A stretch of 64,000 bases of DNA from Sporosarcina sp. JAI121. Lineage in GTDB: Bacteria > Bacillota > Bacilli > Bacillales_A > Planococcaceae. The position numbers were made by a program, and so were the translations under genes. The notes under the pieces were generated by a model. The model was not told the origin of the DNA, ran no database searches, and saw only the letters and a program-made list of their open reading frames with translations. The stretch is taken from positions 1,875,136-1,939,135 of the forward strand of contig NZ_JACCCL010000001.1 of NCBI RefSeq assembly GCF_013408665.1, read 5' to 3'. Shown piece after piece: positions 8,775 through 18,255 of this stretch. Within the stretch, counting starts at the first letter, position 1. Every line of letters begins with the position of its first letter.

Positions 8775-9980
8775 TTAGTCTATGTTATTAAATATCTCAA
8801 ACATCGGCATCATAATCGCAAGGACTATAGTCCCGACTAATCCAGCTAATAGCACAATCATTAAAGGTTCGATCAACGCTTTCAGACGATCTGTCGCGGC
8901 CTCCACTTCTTTCTCGTAGAAATCAGCAACCTTCGCCAACATCGCGTCCAATGACCCTGTTTGCTCACCAATAGCAATCATATGTGGAATCAAAGGCGGA
9001 AATGCCCAATGTCCGTTCATTGGCTCCGTCAACGATCCGCCACGTTCCAATGAATCTCTCGATTTTGCAATCACCCTGGAAATAACTTCGTTTTCCACTA
9101 CCTTTTCCGTCATCGACATCGCTTGTAAAATAGGGACGGAGCTTGCGAATAACGAACTTAACGTTCGCGTCATTGTCGCGAGAACGGACTTCTTCATGAT
9201 GTCGCCAAATATCGGCATCCTCAAAAGGAAGGTGTCCAATAGAAGTTTGCCTTCTATATTACGTCTCATCATCCAAATCCCAACCACGACAATCACTGCG
9301 AATAAAACTAGCAAGTACCAATAAGCAGTCACGAAATGGCTTGCGTTCATAACGAAACGTGTTATCCAAGGCAACTCGCCTCCGAAACTGGCAAACATAT
9401 CAACAAACATAGGAACGATTGTCGTCAGTAAAAAGATGACGACTCCGATTGCTAAAACAGCCACGATCAGTGGATAGGACATGGCCGATACAACTTTCTG
9501 TCTCAACTGATGCGATTTTTCGAAGTGATCGGCGAGTCGGTCTAGCGAGTCATCGATTGTCCCGGACATTTCTCCGGCTCGGATCATATTCACAACGATC
9601 GGTTCGAACGCTTTCGGATGTTTTGCAAACGCCGTTGATAATGAACCGCCTCCACGTAAATCATCGTTTATCGTAATAAGTATTTTTTTAAACGGTTTCG
9701 ACTCGATTTGCAGTGACAGTATCCGGATTGCATCGATAATTGTAACGCCAGCTCTGAGAAGCGTTGAGAATTGACGGAGGAACATGATGAAATGTTCTCG
9801 TTTCACAGGTTTTCCGATGACGATTTCTTTTGTCAATGCAGTTTCTGCTTGAACAGTTATGTTCGTCACACGGATTCCCTGGCTTTTCAGTTTTATGGCG
9901 GCTTCTCGCTTGTCCGCCGCCACAATCACGCCAGATCGGATTGATTTTGCATCGCGACCTTCATATTTGAAGCGCGCCAT
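8775..9980 (-). CDS. pilC: Type IV pilus inner-membrane platform protein PilC
   Basis: PilC is the polytopic platform on which PilB and PilT act to add or remove pilin. The 401-residue protein has an N-terminal T2SS_F-type segment (FKYEGRDAKSIRSGVI), then two repeated T2SS_F domains (roughly 68-191 and 270-393) with membrane helices around 170-195, 220-240 and 375-395. Signature pieces such as LSTLLRAGVTIIDA and ATMTRTLSSLFASSVPI are visible and show the internal duplication. It follows pilT by two bases. Confidence 0.95.
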   Translation of the reverse strand: MARFKYEGRDAKSIRSGVIVAADKREAAIKLKSQGIRVTNITVQAETALTKEIVIGKPVKREHFIMFLRQFSTLLRAGVTIIDAIRILSLQIESKPFKKILITINDDLRGGGSLSTAFAKHPKAFEPIVVNMIRAGEMSGTIDDSLDRLADHFEKSHQLRQKVVSAMSYPLIVAVLAIGVVIFLLTTIVPMFVDMFASFGGELPWITRFVMNASHFVTAYWYLLVLFAVIVVVGIWMMRRNIEGKLLLDTFLLRMPIFGDIMKKSVLATMTRTLSSLFASSVPILQAMSMTEKVVENEVISRVIAKSRDSLERGGSLTEPMNGHWAFPPLIPHMIAIGEQTGSLDAMLAKVADFYEKEVEAATDRLKALIEPLMIVLLAGLVGTIVLAIMMPMFEIFNNID

Positions 9981-9982
9981 CG

Positions 9983-11020
9983 TTATTCATCACCGCCCAA
10001 GTATTGCATGGCGGTATCATAAGAAATGATTCCTTGATCAAAGAAGCTACGGACGGATGATTCCATCATATGCATCCCTGAAGCACGATTTGTCTGAATG
10101 ATAGATGGAATCTGATGGACTTTCTCGGTTCTTATCAAGTTTGCGATTGCAGAATTGTTGATCATCAATTCCGTTGCCGCCCTTCTCCCTTTTCGGTCCG
10201 CTGTTCGAAATAACCTCTGCGAAATAACGGACGTCAAGACACCGGCAAGTTGCACACGGATTTGAGACTGCTGTCCATGCGGAAATACATCAATGATCCG
10301 ATCGATTGTCGATGCTGCACTCCATGTATGGAGCGTTGCAAGGACGAGATGACCTGTTTCCGCCGCAGTTATCGCTGTCGAAATCGTTTCCAAGTCACGC
10401 ATTTCCCCGACAAGGATAACATCAGGATCTTGCCGCAGTGCTGCGCGTAACCCTGACGTAAATGAAGCCGTATCGAATCCGACTTCCCGCTGATCAATGA
10501 TCGATGTTCCATGCGAATGCATATACTCAATCGGATCTTCGAGCGTAATGATATGCTTGCGCATCGTTTCATTCATATACTTGATCATCGCTGCTAGCGT
10601 CGTAGATTTACCTGACCCCGTTGGACCTGTCACAAGAATAAGTCCTTGAGTCGTCTCCGCCAACGTCTTCAACGTTTCAGGCAATTGTAAGTCATCTATC
10701 GTAGGGATTTTTGTTGGAATCGTTCGGAAAGCGAGCGACACGGAACCGCGCTGCTGAAATGCATTAACACGAAATCGCGCCGCTCCCGGAACTTCATAGG
10801 AATAATCGATTTGACCGTGTTCCATGAAATCCGCATACATCTTATGCGGAACTGTCAATTGTGCAACCGTTTCAGTAAAATGATTATCAATACTCAATTC
10901 TCCGTACCGCTTCAAATCCCCATGAACCCTGAATATCGGTGGTACGCCGACCGTAAGATGGACATCTGAAGCATTATATTCATACGCTTTCCTAAGCAGT
11001 TCATCAATTTTCTGTTTCAT
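9983..11020 (-). CDS. pilT: Pilus retraction ATPase PilT
   Basis: PilT hexamers power pilin depolymerisation, giving twitching motility. The 345-residue protein has Walker A GPTGSGKS (132-139), the Asp box, Walker B with LRQDPDVILVGEMRD (195-209), the His box HLVLATLHTWSAA, and near the C-terminus AIANLIRTEK (291-300), a variant of the AIRNLIRE motif that distinguishes PilT from PilB. It lacks the extra N-terminal domain and zinc cysteines of PilB. The gene is 11 bp after pilB in the operon. Confidence 0.96.
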   Translation of the reverse strand: MKQKIDELLRKAYEYNASDVHLTVGVPPIFRVHGDLKRYGELSIDNHFTETVAQLTVPHKMYADFMEHGQIDYSYEVPGAARFRVNAFQQRGSVSLAFRTIPTKIPTIDDLQLPETLKTLAETTQGLILVTGPTGSGKSTTLAAMIKYMNETMRKHIITLEDPIEYMHSHGTSIIDQREVGFDTASFTSGLRAALRQDPDVILVGEMRDLETISTAITAAETGHLVLATLHTWSAASTIDRIIDVFPHGQQSQIRVQLAGVLTSVISQRLFRTADRKGRRAATELMINNSAIANLIRTEKVHQIPSIIQTNRASGMHMMESSVRSFFDQGIISYDTAMQYLGGDE

Positions 11021-11031
11021 TCACAAAACTC

Positions 11032-12690
11032 CTATTCGATCAATGCGACGCGCAACACTTCTTCTGTCGTCGTGATCCCTTGTTTCACTTTCAATAAACC
11101 GTCATCCATTAAAAACACAGTCTTATTGCGAGTTGCAATTTCCCGTAAAGCCGCTGACGAACGGCCGGTATTAATAACTTCCCGCATTTCGTCGTCCAAA
11201 ACGAGCACTTCATGGATAGCGATCCTTCCGCGATAGCCAGTCATATTGCACACCGCACAGCCCGACCCCCTCATCACTTTCTCTATCGAAATGCCGCGCT
11301 TTTCAAAAATTTCGACTTCGCGATTTGTCGCGTCCATTTCCCGGCCGCAATCCCGGCACACCCGACGGATAAGTCGTTGGGCGATAACCGCATTTAGCGA
11401 TGACGTTACGAGAAACGGTTCAACCCCCATATCCAGCATTCTAGTAATAGTAGCGATTGAATCATTTGTATGAATCGTACTGAGGACCAAATGTCCTGTC
11501 AGTGATGCCCTGATAGCAATTTCAACCGTTTCACGATCCCGAATTTCCCCGACCATGACAATATCGGGATCTTGCCTCAAGATTGATCTGAGTCCTGCTG
11601 CAAACGTCAATCCAACATTTGGATTGACTTGTATTTGGTTTACCCCTTCGAGCTGATATTCAACCGGATCTTCAACCGTAATGATGTTCACTTCTTCTTT
11701 ATTCAATTTATTAAGCGCGGCGTAAAGCGTCGATGACTTCCCCGATCCCGTAGGCCCGGAAATTAGTACGATGCCACTGGGCTTTTCGATTTGTTCAAGG
11801 AACCGTTCCAAATTCAGCCTGTTAAAACCGAGTTTCGTCAAATCATTTAACGAACTGCTGAGATCCAGGATCCGCATGACGATTTTTTCACCATAGACTG
11901 TCGGGAGTGTGGAAACACGAAGATCGATCGGGCGGAAATCCACATTTGTCTTGATGCGGCCGTCCTGTGGTATCCGATGTTCCGTTATATCGAGATTCGC
12001 CATGATTTTAATCCGTGCGCTGACCATCGCTTGCATATACTTCGGCAAAAAACGTTCTGACTTCAACATGCCGTCAATCCGGAAACGTATGGCGACCTGA
12101 TGTTCCTGGGGATCAAAATGAATATCACTGGCTTTTTGCGTGATAGCGGAAGACATGAGTTGATTGACAAGCCGGACGATGGGCGAGTCCAAATCGGTCA
12201 ACTCATCTTGCTGCTCCAGCTGTTCGGGCGTTTGCTCGATGAACAACTCGTCGAACGACTCTTCATCGTAATACTTCGAGATGGTGCGCATAATATCATC
12301 TTTAGATGCAATGGCAGTTTCTATTTGAAAACCGGTCGACAACCGTAAATCGTCGACCGTAATATAATCCATCGGATCGGACATCGCTACAAAAAGCCTG
12401 TCTCCTTCCGCTTTCAACGGAACTATCAGGTTTCGTTTGGCGAATTCTTTCGGTACGACATTGAATAGTTTCGGATCAAAAGGATATCTGAATAAATTGA
12501 CGTGCGGAATTCCGAGTTGAAACTCCAACACTTCGATCAGTTGCTGTTCCGTAATGAAACCATGTTGGAGCAGTGAATCGCCGAGTTTCTGATCACGCGG
12601 CTTTTCATTCAACGTCGTTTGTAGTTGTTCATCTGTCAGTAGACCGGACTCAACGAGCAGGTCGCCAAGTCGTTTGCGTGTAGTCGCCAT
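11032..12690 (-). CDS. pilB: Pilus extension ATPase PilB with MshEN-like N-terminal repeats
   Basis: PilB drives pilus assembly. The 552-residue protein has Walker A GPTGSGKS (312-319), Walker B LRQDPDIVMVGEIRD (371-385) and a tetracysteine zinc site (C445, C448, C478, C481). The N-terminus has two 28-residue-spaced repeats: RLGDLLVESGLLTDEQL (7-23) and KLGDSLLQHGFITEQQL (35-51). These fit the pattern R/K-L-G-x2-L-x3-G-x-L/I-x4-L-x3-L of MshEN domains, several of which bind c-di-GMP; the terminal Gln of the pattern is kept in the second repeat (Q58) and is Lys (K30) in the first. c-di-GMP binding is therefore likely but not shown. Two diguanylate cyclase genes lie upstream. Confidence 0.96.
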   Translation of the reverse strand: MATTRKRLGDLLVESGLLTDEQLQTTLNEKPRDQKLGDSLLQHGFITEQQLIEVLEFQLGIPHVNLFRYPFDPKLFNVVPKEFAKRNLIVPLKAEGDRLFVAMSDPMDYITVDDLRLSTGFQIETAIASKDDIMRTISKYYDEESFDELFIEQTPEQLEQQDELTDLDSPIVRLVNQLMSSAITQKASDIHFDPQEHQVAIRFRIDGMLKSERFLPKYMQAMVSARIKIMANLDITEHRIPQDGRIKTNVDFRPIDLRVSTLPTVYGEKIVMRILDLSSSLNDLTKLGFNRLNLERFLEQIEKPSGIVLISGPTGSGKSSTLYAALNKLNKEEVNIITVEDPVEYQLEGVNQIQVNPNVGLTFAAGLRSILRQDPDIVMVGEIRDRETVEIAIRASLTGHLVLSTIHTNDSIATITRMLDMGVEPFLVTSSLNAVIAQRLIRRVCRDCGREMDATNREVEIFEKRGISIEKVMRGSGCAVCNMTGYRGRIAIHEVLVLDDEMREVINTGRSSAALREIATRNKTVFLMDDGLLKVKQGITTTEEVLRVALIE

Positions 12691-12716
12691 GCTGTTCCCG
12701 CCTTTCGTTCAATCGC

Positions 12717-14075
12717 TTACTCAATGACATTTCCGCCTTTATCATACTGGACGGGTTCTTCATCTTCTTCCGTATTTCCTCCGCCTTGCACGTTAGACGG
12801 ATTTTTTCCACTTGAAGTGCTCGATCCATTATTCGAACCGCTTGAACTAGAAGGGATTGGATTTCCTTGTGAATCAACCGTTTCGCCGTCTGTTTTCCCA
12901 TCCGTTGTTTCTTCATTTACATCATTAGTAGTTTCGGTTGTATCCTTTTTTAATGGTAGGATTTCAGTTTTAGGGCTTGGAGCATAAAAATCCGATGAAA
13001 TCAGTTCATCTAGTACTACCGCTCCTTCATACGAAACGGTTCGATGGACGTCTACTTCCATCCCCTTTCGTCCTTCATCGGCAACTTGTACTTGTCCATA
13101 GGGCACGAATGCGCTGAATTGCTGGACTGTCTTTGGCTCGAAGGTTTCTATCTGTCCAATATAAGGTTCATAGGAATAGAGCAAAGGCATCCCCGTAATT
13201 GACGAATGAATCGTTCCGTCTGTATATGCGGTATGCAAAGTGAATGTTGACTTATTCGGGTTCGTGAAAATGAAATTAAGCCCGATTTCCTCATTGATCG
13301 CAGCTTCAAAACCCGGCTTTGCACTTGGTACTAATATATTGCCGATATTCCTCTCATCCACCACAAAATTTGTTTGCAAAATCGTTGTGTACAGAACAGT
13401 GGCCAATACTGTCAATTGTTCATCAGAAACATGGCCGATTTCATTATTTCGGATGAAATCAAATAATGAAAATGTCGCAAAAGGTTCAATTTCCATACCG
13501 TTCAATGAAGTAATTAAATCCTTAGCAGAAACCGACAGTCCCTCAGCATCAATGGCCGAAGATGCGATCTCCGCCTCTGTGAAGTCCGAGTAGTCGGTAA
13601 TATGGACAGATAGCGGCATAATTCCTGTCCCCAACTCCATTTCGACTCCGGATGCGATGGATTGAATACTTTCTTCACTGAAATCGATCGTTGGGAACTG
13701 CTGTGTCAGTACCGTTCGCAGACCATCGATCGATACTGTCGCTACAATCAAGTTCTCTTTTCCTGAATTCGCTTGTTGAACCGTTTTATCCACATCATAA
13801 GTGACTGTTTCAGCCGGTAATTCAACAGTAACGTCCTGATATGTCAAATCGACGGCTACGTCCTCTTGGAGTGAAGTGAAGTCGGAAGCAAGTTTTTCTT
13901 TGACTGCTTGTTCTTTTTGTCGTGAAACATCAAATGGTCCAATATAAGTTTGGTCTTCAAAGTTTTTCGATGTCACACTCGAGATAGCAAGAGCGCCGAC
14001 AGAAGAAAAGCCGTAAAAAACGAGCGTCGCAGCCAAGACCGTTATAAATGTATTTAAAAATCCTTTATTCCCCAC
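12717..14075 (-). CDS. VanW-like/G5-like surface protein in pilus operon
   Basis: Membrane-anchored extracytoplasmic protein of unknown role. A single N-terminal hydrophobic segment is followed by a long exported part. The middle (EIEPFATFSLFDFI through VLYTTILQTNFVVDERN to GLNFIFTNPNKSTFTLHTAY) follows the outline of a VanW domain, and the next 60 residues (FEPKTVQQFSAFVPYGQVQV, GRKGMEVDVHRTVSYEG) resemble a G5 domain. The last 80 residues are a low-complexity Thr/Ser/Gly/Asn/Glu tail. The frame opens at a GTG at 14105 without a ribosome site; the GTG at 14075 has AAAGGGG well placed and is preferred (452 residues). It precedes pilB by 26 bp, so a role in pilus function or wall passage is inferred from context. 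Confidence 0.75.
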   Translation of the reverse strand: MGNKGFLNTFITVLAATLVFYGFSSVGALAISSVTSKNFEDQTYIGPFDVSRQKEQAVKEKLASDFTSLQEDVAVDLTYQDVTVELPAETVTYDVDKTVQQANSGKENLIVATVSIDGLRTVLTQQFPTIDFSEESIQSIASGVEMELGTGIMPLSVHITDYSDFTEAEIASSAIDAEGLSVSAKDLITSLNGMEIEPFATFSLFDFIRNNEIGHVSDEQLTVLATVLYTTILQTNFVVDERNIGNILVPSAKPGFEAAINEEIGLNFIFTNPNKSTFTLHTAYTDGTIHSSITGMPLLYSYEPYIGQIETFEPKTVQQFSAFVPYGQVQVADEGRKGMEVDVHRTVSYEGAVVLDELISSDFYAPSPKTEILPLKKDTTETTNDVNEETTDGKTDGETVDSQGNPIPSSSSGSNNGSSTSSGKNPSNVQGGGNTEEDEEPVQYDKGGNVIE

Positions 14076-14469
14076 CTGGACGCCCCTTTTCTTTGCGGAT
14101 TTCACTTTGTTGAATTGTAAAATCCTCTTCTATTTCCAATGACGACGCAACTTCATTACTAGTGTCTTCCCGATAAGGTTCAAGCGTTGTGGGTAATCTA
14201 TCCATTTTCTGCCTTTTCATCTTATCTTCTTCAACTTGTCGAGGCTGCCTATCCAATAAAACCGCTATCGCAAATGCAAGCCCGAACATGACCAGTACTA
14301 CATGTAGAGGATTAAATGCCCCTTGCATGAGAAGCCCTATAATAGAAATAAATAATCCAGCAAGAGCACCGAAGATAATCCAATTCCCTAACCTTTTTCG
14401 TCGAACAATAAAAATGAGTATAGGAAAAACTAGAATTGCGACCGCTAGCAGAATAACATATTTTAACAT
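14065..14469 (-). CDS. Small membrane protein, first gene of pilus operon
   Basis: Unrecognised 134-residue protein with two or three hydrophobic segments in the first 75 residues (MLKYVILLAVAILVFPILIF, then WIIFGALAGLFISIIGLLM and VVLVMFGLAFAIAVLL), and a charged cytoplasmic tail rich in Arg, Glu and Lys. A GGAGGGG site precedes the ATG. It overlaps or abuts the VanW/G5-like gene, so both are probably cotranscribed with the pilus genes. Function unknown. Confidence 0.75.
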   Translation of the reverse strand: MLKYVILLAVAILVFPILIFIVRRKRLGNWIIFGALAGLFISIIGLLMQGAFNPLHVVLVMFGLAFAIAVLLDRQPRQVEEDKMKRQKMDRLPTTLEPYREDTSNEVASSLEIEEDFTIQQSEIRKEKGRPGGE

Positions 14470-14629
14470 TAGACCCCTCCTAACTTGGCTACAATTAATA
14501 CGCTTTACAAACTGGAATGTTTATCCTATTGAAATTCAGTTGTGATTGTCTCGTCTCCTATTTATTACTATTATCATAGAATCTAATTAGATTGTCACGA
14601 GATTAATATAGTAAAGGGCAGAAAGATAG

Positions 14630-14654
14630 AAAAAAGACCGGTTTCCCGGCCTTT
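14630..14654 (-). terminator. Rho-independent terminator after the diguanylate cyclase pair
   Basis: Minus-strand stem AGGCCGG-GAAA-CCGGTCT with a tetraloop followed by TTTTT, located 45 bp after the stop of the gene at 14700-16424. The stem and uridine run are both strong. It separates the cyclase genes from the pilus operon. Confidence 0.85.
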
Positions 14655-14699
14655 ACTTAAAAATTAAATTATAAAATGATGATAATTAATATTTCGCCT

Positions 14700-16424
14700 T
14701 TATAAAGTCTCAACATATTCCTTTCCGTAAACACCAACCCTATTCCTACCAGCCTGCTTTCCGCCAATGTATAGTGCTCGATCAGCATTGCGCAGTAGTT
14801 CTTTTGCGTCTCCGGAATCTTCCGGTACACTCGCAACCCCGATGCTAACCGTCATGTGAACATCGATAGGCTCCCTTTTTTCAGTTAAATCCGGCTTGAT
14901 ACGAAACGCGGAAAACGCCACTTCTTTTCTAATCTTTTCTGCGAGCCGAACCGTTTCATTTTTATTATAATTGGGCAGTGCGATGACAAATTCTTCCCCG
15001 CCGAAACGCGCCAATGTAGCCTCTTCAGGCACGAAGGTTTCGAGAAGTTTAGCTAGTGCAACAAGCAAATCATTTCCACACTGATGTCCATATGTATCAT
15101 TAATGACTTTGAAATGATCAATATCCATCATAAGTAAGGTAAGGGCTGTAATTTCGCCCGTATGGAAACGGATAATTTCTTCGTCTAATTTTGCGTCAAG
15201 ATAGCGAAAGTTATGTAATTTGGTTAAACCACATCGTTCACTTTGCTCAACTGTTTTCTCATAGTAGCGTGCTTTGACCAACGATATGGCAAAGTAACCT
15301 GTCAACACATCGACAATTTTCATTTCAAGTGCTTGAAATCCGTTTTTCTGTTTGGACGTCAAAATGAGGAACCCTTCTGTTTTCTGATTCCGTTTAATGG
15401 GAGCTGTCATAATGCTTCCCAACTGCCCTGTGAACTTGAAGTGTTTAAGTTCACTCGCTTCTTTTTTCGTTGAATATATTTTTGGTCTATCCATATTTAA
15501 TCCATCATCCTCAGACTTTTTTGGGTTGAATGAAAGCCCGCTAATGTCTTTAGTAAGAATGCCGTCCTCAGACCCCATCAACGTGATCAAATGCTCCCCA
15601 GCCCTTAAATCCAGCACATATGCACTTTCATAAGGCACAACATTTTTCAATTCCTTGATGAAAGTTCTGATAACGTCTTCAAAGCCGATCCGATCTGCAA
15701 GCTCATGCCCGATAATACTCGCTGAATATAACTTATCATTCATATTGTTAGATTGGTTGTACCTTCTCACGATTAATAAAACGAGAAGAAATGGAATACC
15801 GATTAAGAGAATTGCTTTATTTCCAAATAAATCACTCAAAAAATAAAGGGCGATACTGAAAGGGAACAATAGCATTGTAACGGCAAAATCCCAAACAATG
15901 TATTTTTCTTTTACAGTTAACATACCTGTTTCGAAATATAAATAGAGTTGCATAATTGCGCTATTTATGACCGAATAACTGATGGCATAAAGAAGCCCGA
16001 ATAGTATCAAGTTCATGAAATCCGACGTCCCGATGACTCCGCCTGCATAATGAAAAAAAGCACCACTTACCAATGAGACAAGAGTGAAGATCAGTGAGTT
16101 CACACAAAAACGATACATGGGCGGCAGATCCGATTTTCTAGTAAAAAGTAAAATGAACATCGCAATCTGCGTGAAAAGCAACTCCACAAATACACCGTAT
16201 TGAAAGAACGCAGTAAAGGTAATCCAACGTTCCAACGAAACTGACATGTTGTTCAATTTTAATGGCATCGTCATCGTCACTACTAAAAGTGCGAATAGAA
16301 CAGCAAGATTCAACCAATCAATTTTTAACGCAGGGAAAAGATTGTAGGCTAAAAGGAGGCCTGAAGGAAGAACGAATAACCAAATGATGAATATAATGTA
16401 CTTTTGCCTTTTAGTTATTACCAT
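14700..16424 (-). CDS. Membrane GAF-GGDEF diguanylate cyclase
   Basis: Likely makes c-di-GMP from two GTP. The 574-residue protein has an N-terminal membrane domain of about seven segments (residues 9-222), a GAF-like domain (about 245-385, with SAYVLDLRAGEHLITLMGS and GSIMTAPIKRNQKTEGFLIL) and a C-terminal GGDEF domain with MMDIDHFKVINDTYGHQCGN and the active-site GGEEF (475-479), so catalysis is expected. The inhibitory RxxD site normally five residues before GGEEF is absent (PEEATLARF). A GAGGGGGAAGAG site precedes the ATG. It follows a paralogue (16446-18149) by 21 bp. Confidence 0.93.
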   Translation of the reverse strand: MVITKRQKYIIFIIWLFVLPSGLLLAYNLFPALKIDWLNLAVLFALLVVTMTMPLKLNNMSVSLERWITFTAFFQYGVFVELLFTQIAMFILLFTRKSDLPPMYRFCVNSLIFTLVSLVSGAFFHYAGGVIGTSDFMNLILFGLLYAISYSVINSAIMQLYLYFETGMLTVKEKYIVWDFAVTMLLFPFSIALYFLSDLFGNKAILLIGIPFLLVLLIVRRYNQSNNMNDKLYSASIIGHELADRIGFEDVIRTFIKELKNVVPYESAYVLDLRAGEHLITLMGSEDGILTKDISGLSFNPKKSEDDGLNMDRPKIYSTKKEASELKHFKFTGQLGSIMTAPIKRNQKTEGFLILTSKQKNGFQALEMKIVDVLTGYFAISLVKARYYEKTVEQSERCGLTKLHNFRYLDAKLDEEIIRFHTGEITALTLLMMDIDHFKVINDTYGHQCGNDLLVALAKLLETFVPEEATLARFGGEEFVIALPNYNKNETVRLAEKIRKEVAFSAFRIKPDLTEKREPIDVHMTVSIGVASVPEDSGDAKELLRNADRALYIGGKQAGRNRVGVYGKEYVETL

Positions 16425-16445
16425 TTCTCTTCCCCCTCACCCTAT

Positions 16446-18149
16446 TCACTTTACATATTCCGCAACCCTGTTCCGCCCCGCTTGTTTAGCCCCTAAATAG
16501 AGCGCGCGGTCCGCATTGCGTAGCAATGTCATCGCATCATCCGTATCCGCAGGCGCCGAGGATACACCGATACTGGATGTAATGAGGACGATAAGCGGAT
16601 GTCTATTGCTGTCTAGATCCGGGAGAATCTCAAAACTATGTCCACCGATTTCAGCACGCAGATTTTCCGCAAATTCAACTGCATCCTCTTTCGACATTCC
16701 AGGCAAAATATAGACGAACTCTTCTCCCCCGTAACGGCCAAGTGTCCCACCTACCGGAACCGCAGATTCAAGTTTTTTTGCGAACTGAGATAGAATATCG
16801 TTACCGCTTTGATGTCCATATCGATCATTTACTTTTTTGAAATGATCGATGTCGAGCATCACGACGGAAAGATTATCAATGGCATTGTTTTTCAGCCTGT
16901 CCATTTCATAAGCTAATTGTTCCTCAAGATACCTATAATTATAAAGTTTTGTTAGTGCACATCGTTCACTTCTCATAACTGCCTCTTGCATGTACCGTGC
17001 TTTTTCAACTGAAACCGTGAAATATGAACATAACAAGTCCAATATATTCAACTGATAATCTGCAAATGATGACTTCTTTTCTGAGGCTAATAGCATAACC
17101 GCTTCAATTTTCTGATTTCTCGAAATAGGGACGCATAGCACGCTTTGCATTTCATCGGGGGAATAATCTTTTGAAATCGCTTTCCACTCTTCCCTTTCCG
17201 AATAGATAGCAGGCTTATTCTGCTGGAGAACCAATCCAGCAATTCCTTGCCCGGAAGACAAATGGGCTAAATCGAGGTTGATGTATTTTCCCTGCTCGAA
17301 AGAACGGACAAGTTCAAGCCAACCATCTTTATTGTCAAAAAGATACACAAATTCCGCTTCAAACAAATCCGCAACTTTTTCGACAAACTGGTCAATCACT
17401 TCGTTTTCCGTCAAGAGTCCTGCTAGACCGTGACCGATATCACCCACTTGCTGCAAATTGTCATTTACTTTTTCCGAATTATTATAGAGGCGAATGACTA
17501 ATGAAATAAAGAAGAATGGGATACCGAGTAATAGGAAAGTACCCGCCCCCACAAACTGCAATAAGTAATATAACGAAAGTGACAAAGGTAGCATGACAAG
17601 GATCATGGCATAATCGACCCATAAATCTTTTGAAAAAAACGGTGAATCGATTTTTTTATAAGTTGTATATAACTTCAACAAAATGTCATTGAAAAAGGTA
17701 TGGACAAATTGATAGCAAAATACAGCAAAGATAACAGACCAAAATTCAAGCGATCCGATTTCACCGCCAACGATATCAAAAACAATAGCCGCGATAATCG
17801 ACAATAAAAAATAGATGATGGAGTTTATGAAAAAGCGTTGCATGAATGGCATCTTACTTGGCAATGAAAATAGGAGTGCAAAGATTGAGATTTGCATAAT
17901 GATCATTTCAACAAAAAGACCGTACAGTAAAAATACAGGCACTGTCACCCATAAGACTAGGAAAACCGGAGTGCCATTTCTCACTATCGGATAATAGACT
18001 GTCAAAAAACCGAACAATGTAAAAACAGCCGCATACATCCAGTTCACCTGCACGGGCGGATAGTTCATATATACATAGAACACGCCCGGTGGAACAATAA
18101 ATAACCACAAAAAGAAGTAACGTATAGTGGATCTATTTGCAGCCTTCAT
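16446..18149 (-). CDS. Membrane GAF-GGDEF diguanylate cyclase (paralogue)
   Basis: Second of a tandem pair, sharing the same architecture as its neighbour: about seven membrane segments, a GAF-like sensor domain (FEAEFVYLFDNKDGWLELV, MQSVLCVPISRNQKIEAVML) and a GGDEF domain with VMLDIDHFKKVNDRYGHQSG and GGEEF. The two share the C-terminal sequence NADRALYxGxKQAGRNRV, which points to gene duplication. The RxxD inhibitory site is also missing (PVGGTLGRY). The frame is open to a TTG at 18167, but the ATG at 18149 has GGGAGTGG upstream and starts with MKAANRSTIRY, giving 567 residues. Signals sensed by the membrane and GAF parts are unknown. Confidence 0.93.
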   Translation of the reverse strand: MKAANRSTIRYFFLWLFIVPPGVFYVYMNYPPVQVNWMYAAVFTLFGFLTVYYPIVRNGTPVFLVLWVTVPVFLLYGLFVEMIIMQISIFALLFSLPSKMPFMQRFFINSIIYFLLSIIAAIVFDIVGGEIGSLEFWSVIFAVFCYQFVHTFFNDILLKLYTTYKKIDSPFFSKDLWVDYAMILVMLPLSLSLYYLLQFVGAGTFLLLGIPFFFISLVIRLYNNSEKVNDNLQQVGDIGHGLAGLLTENEVIDQFVEKVADLFEAEFVYLFDNKDGWLELVRSFEQGKYINLDLAHLSSGQGIAGLVLQQNKPAIYSEREEWKAISKDYSPDEMQSVLCVPISRNQKIEAVMLLASEKKSSFADYQLNILDLLCSYFTVSVEKARYMQEAVMRSERCALTKLYNYRYLEEQLAYEMDRLKNNAIDNLSVVMLDIDHFKKVNDRYGHQSGNDILSQFAKKLESAVPVGGTLGRYGGEEFVYILPGMSKEDAVEFAENLRAEIGGHSFEILPDLDSNRHPLIVLITSSIGVSSAPADTDDAMTLLRNADRALYLGAKQAGRNRVAEYVK

Positions 18150-18255
18150 AACAAAATCCACTCCCAAATGAGTAAGTCAGAAAAGAAAGATCTTAGTGAA
18201 AACTTTATCAAACCAATCAACATTTGTCACTATTATCCAAAAATAAAGTAAGGTG

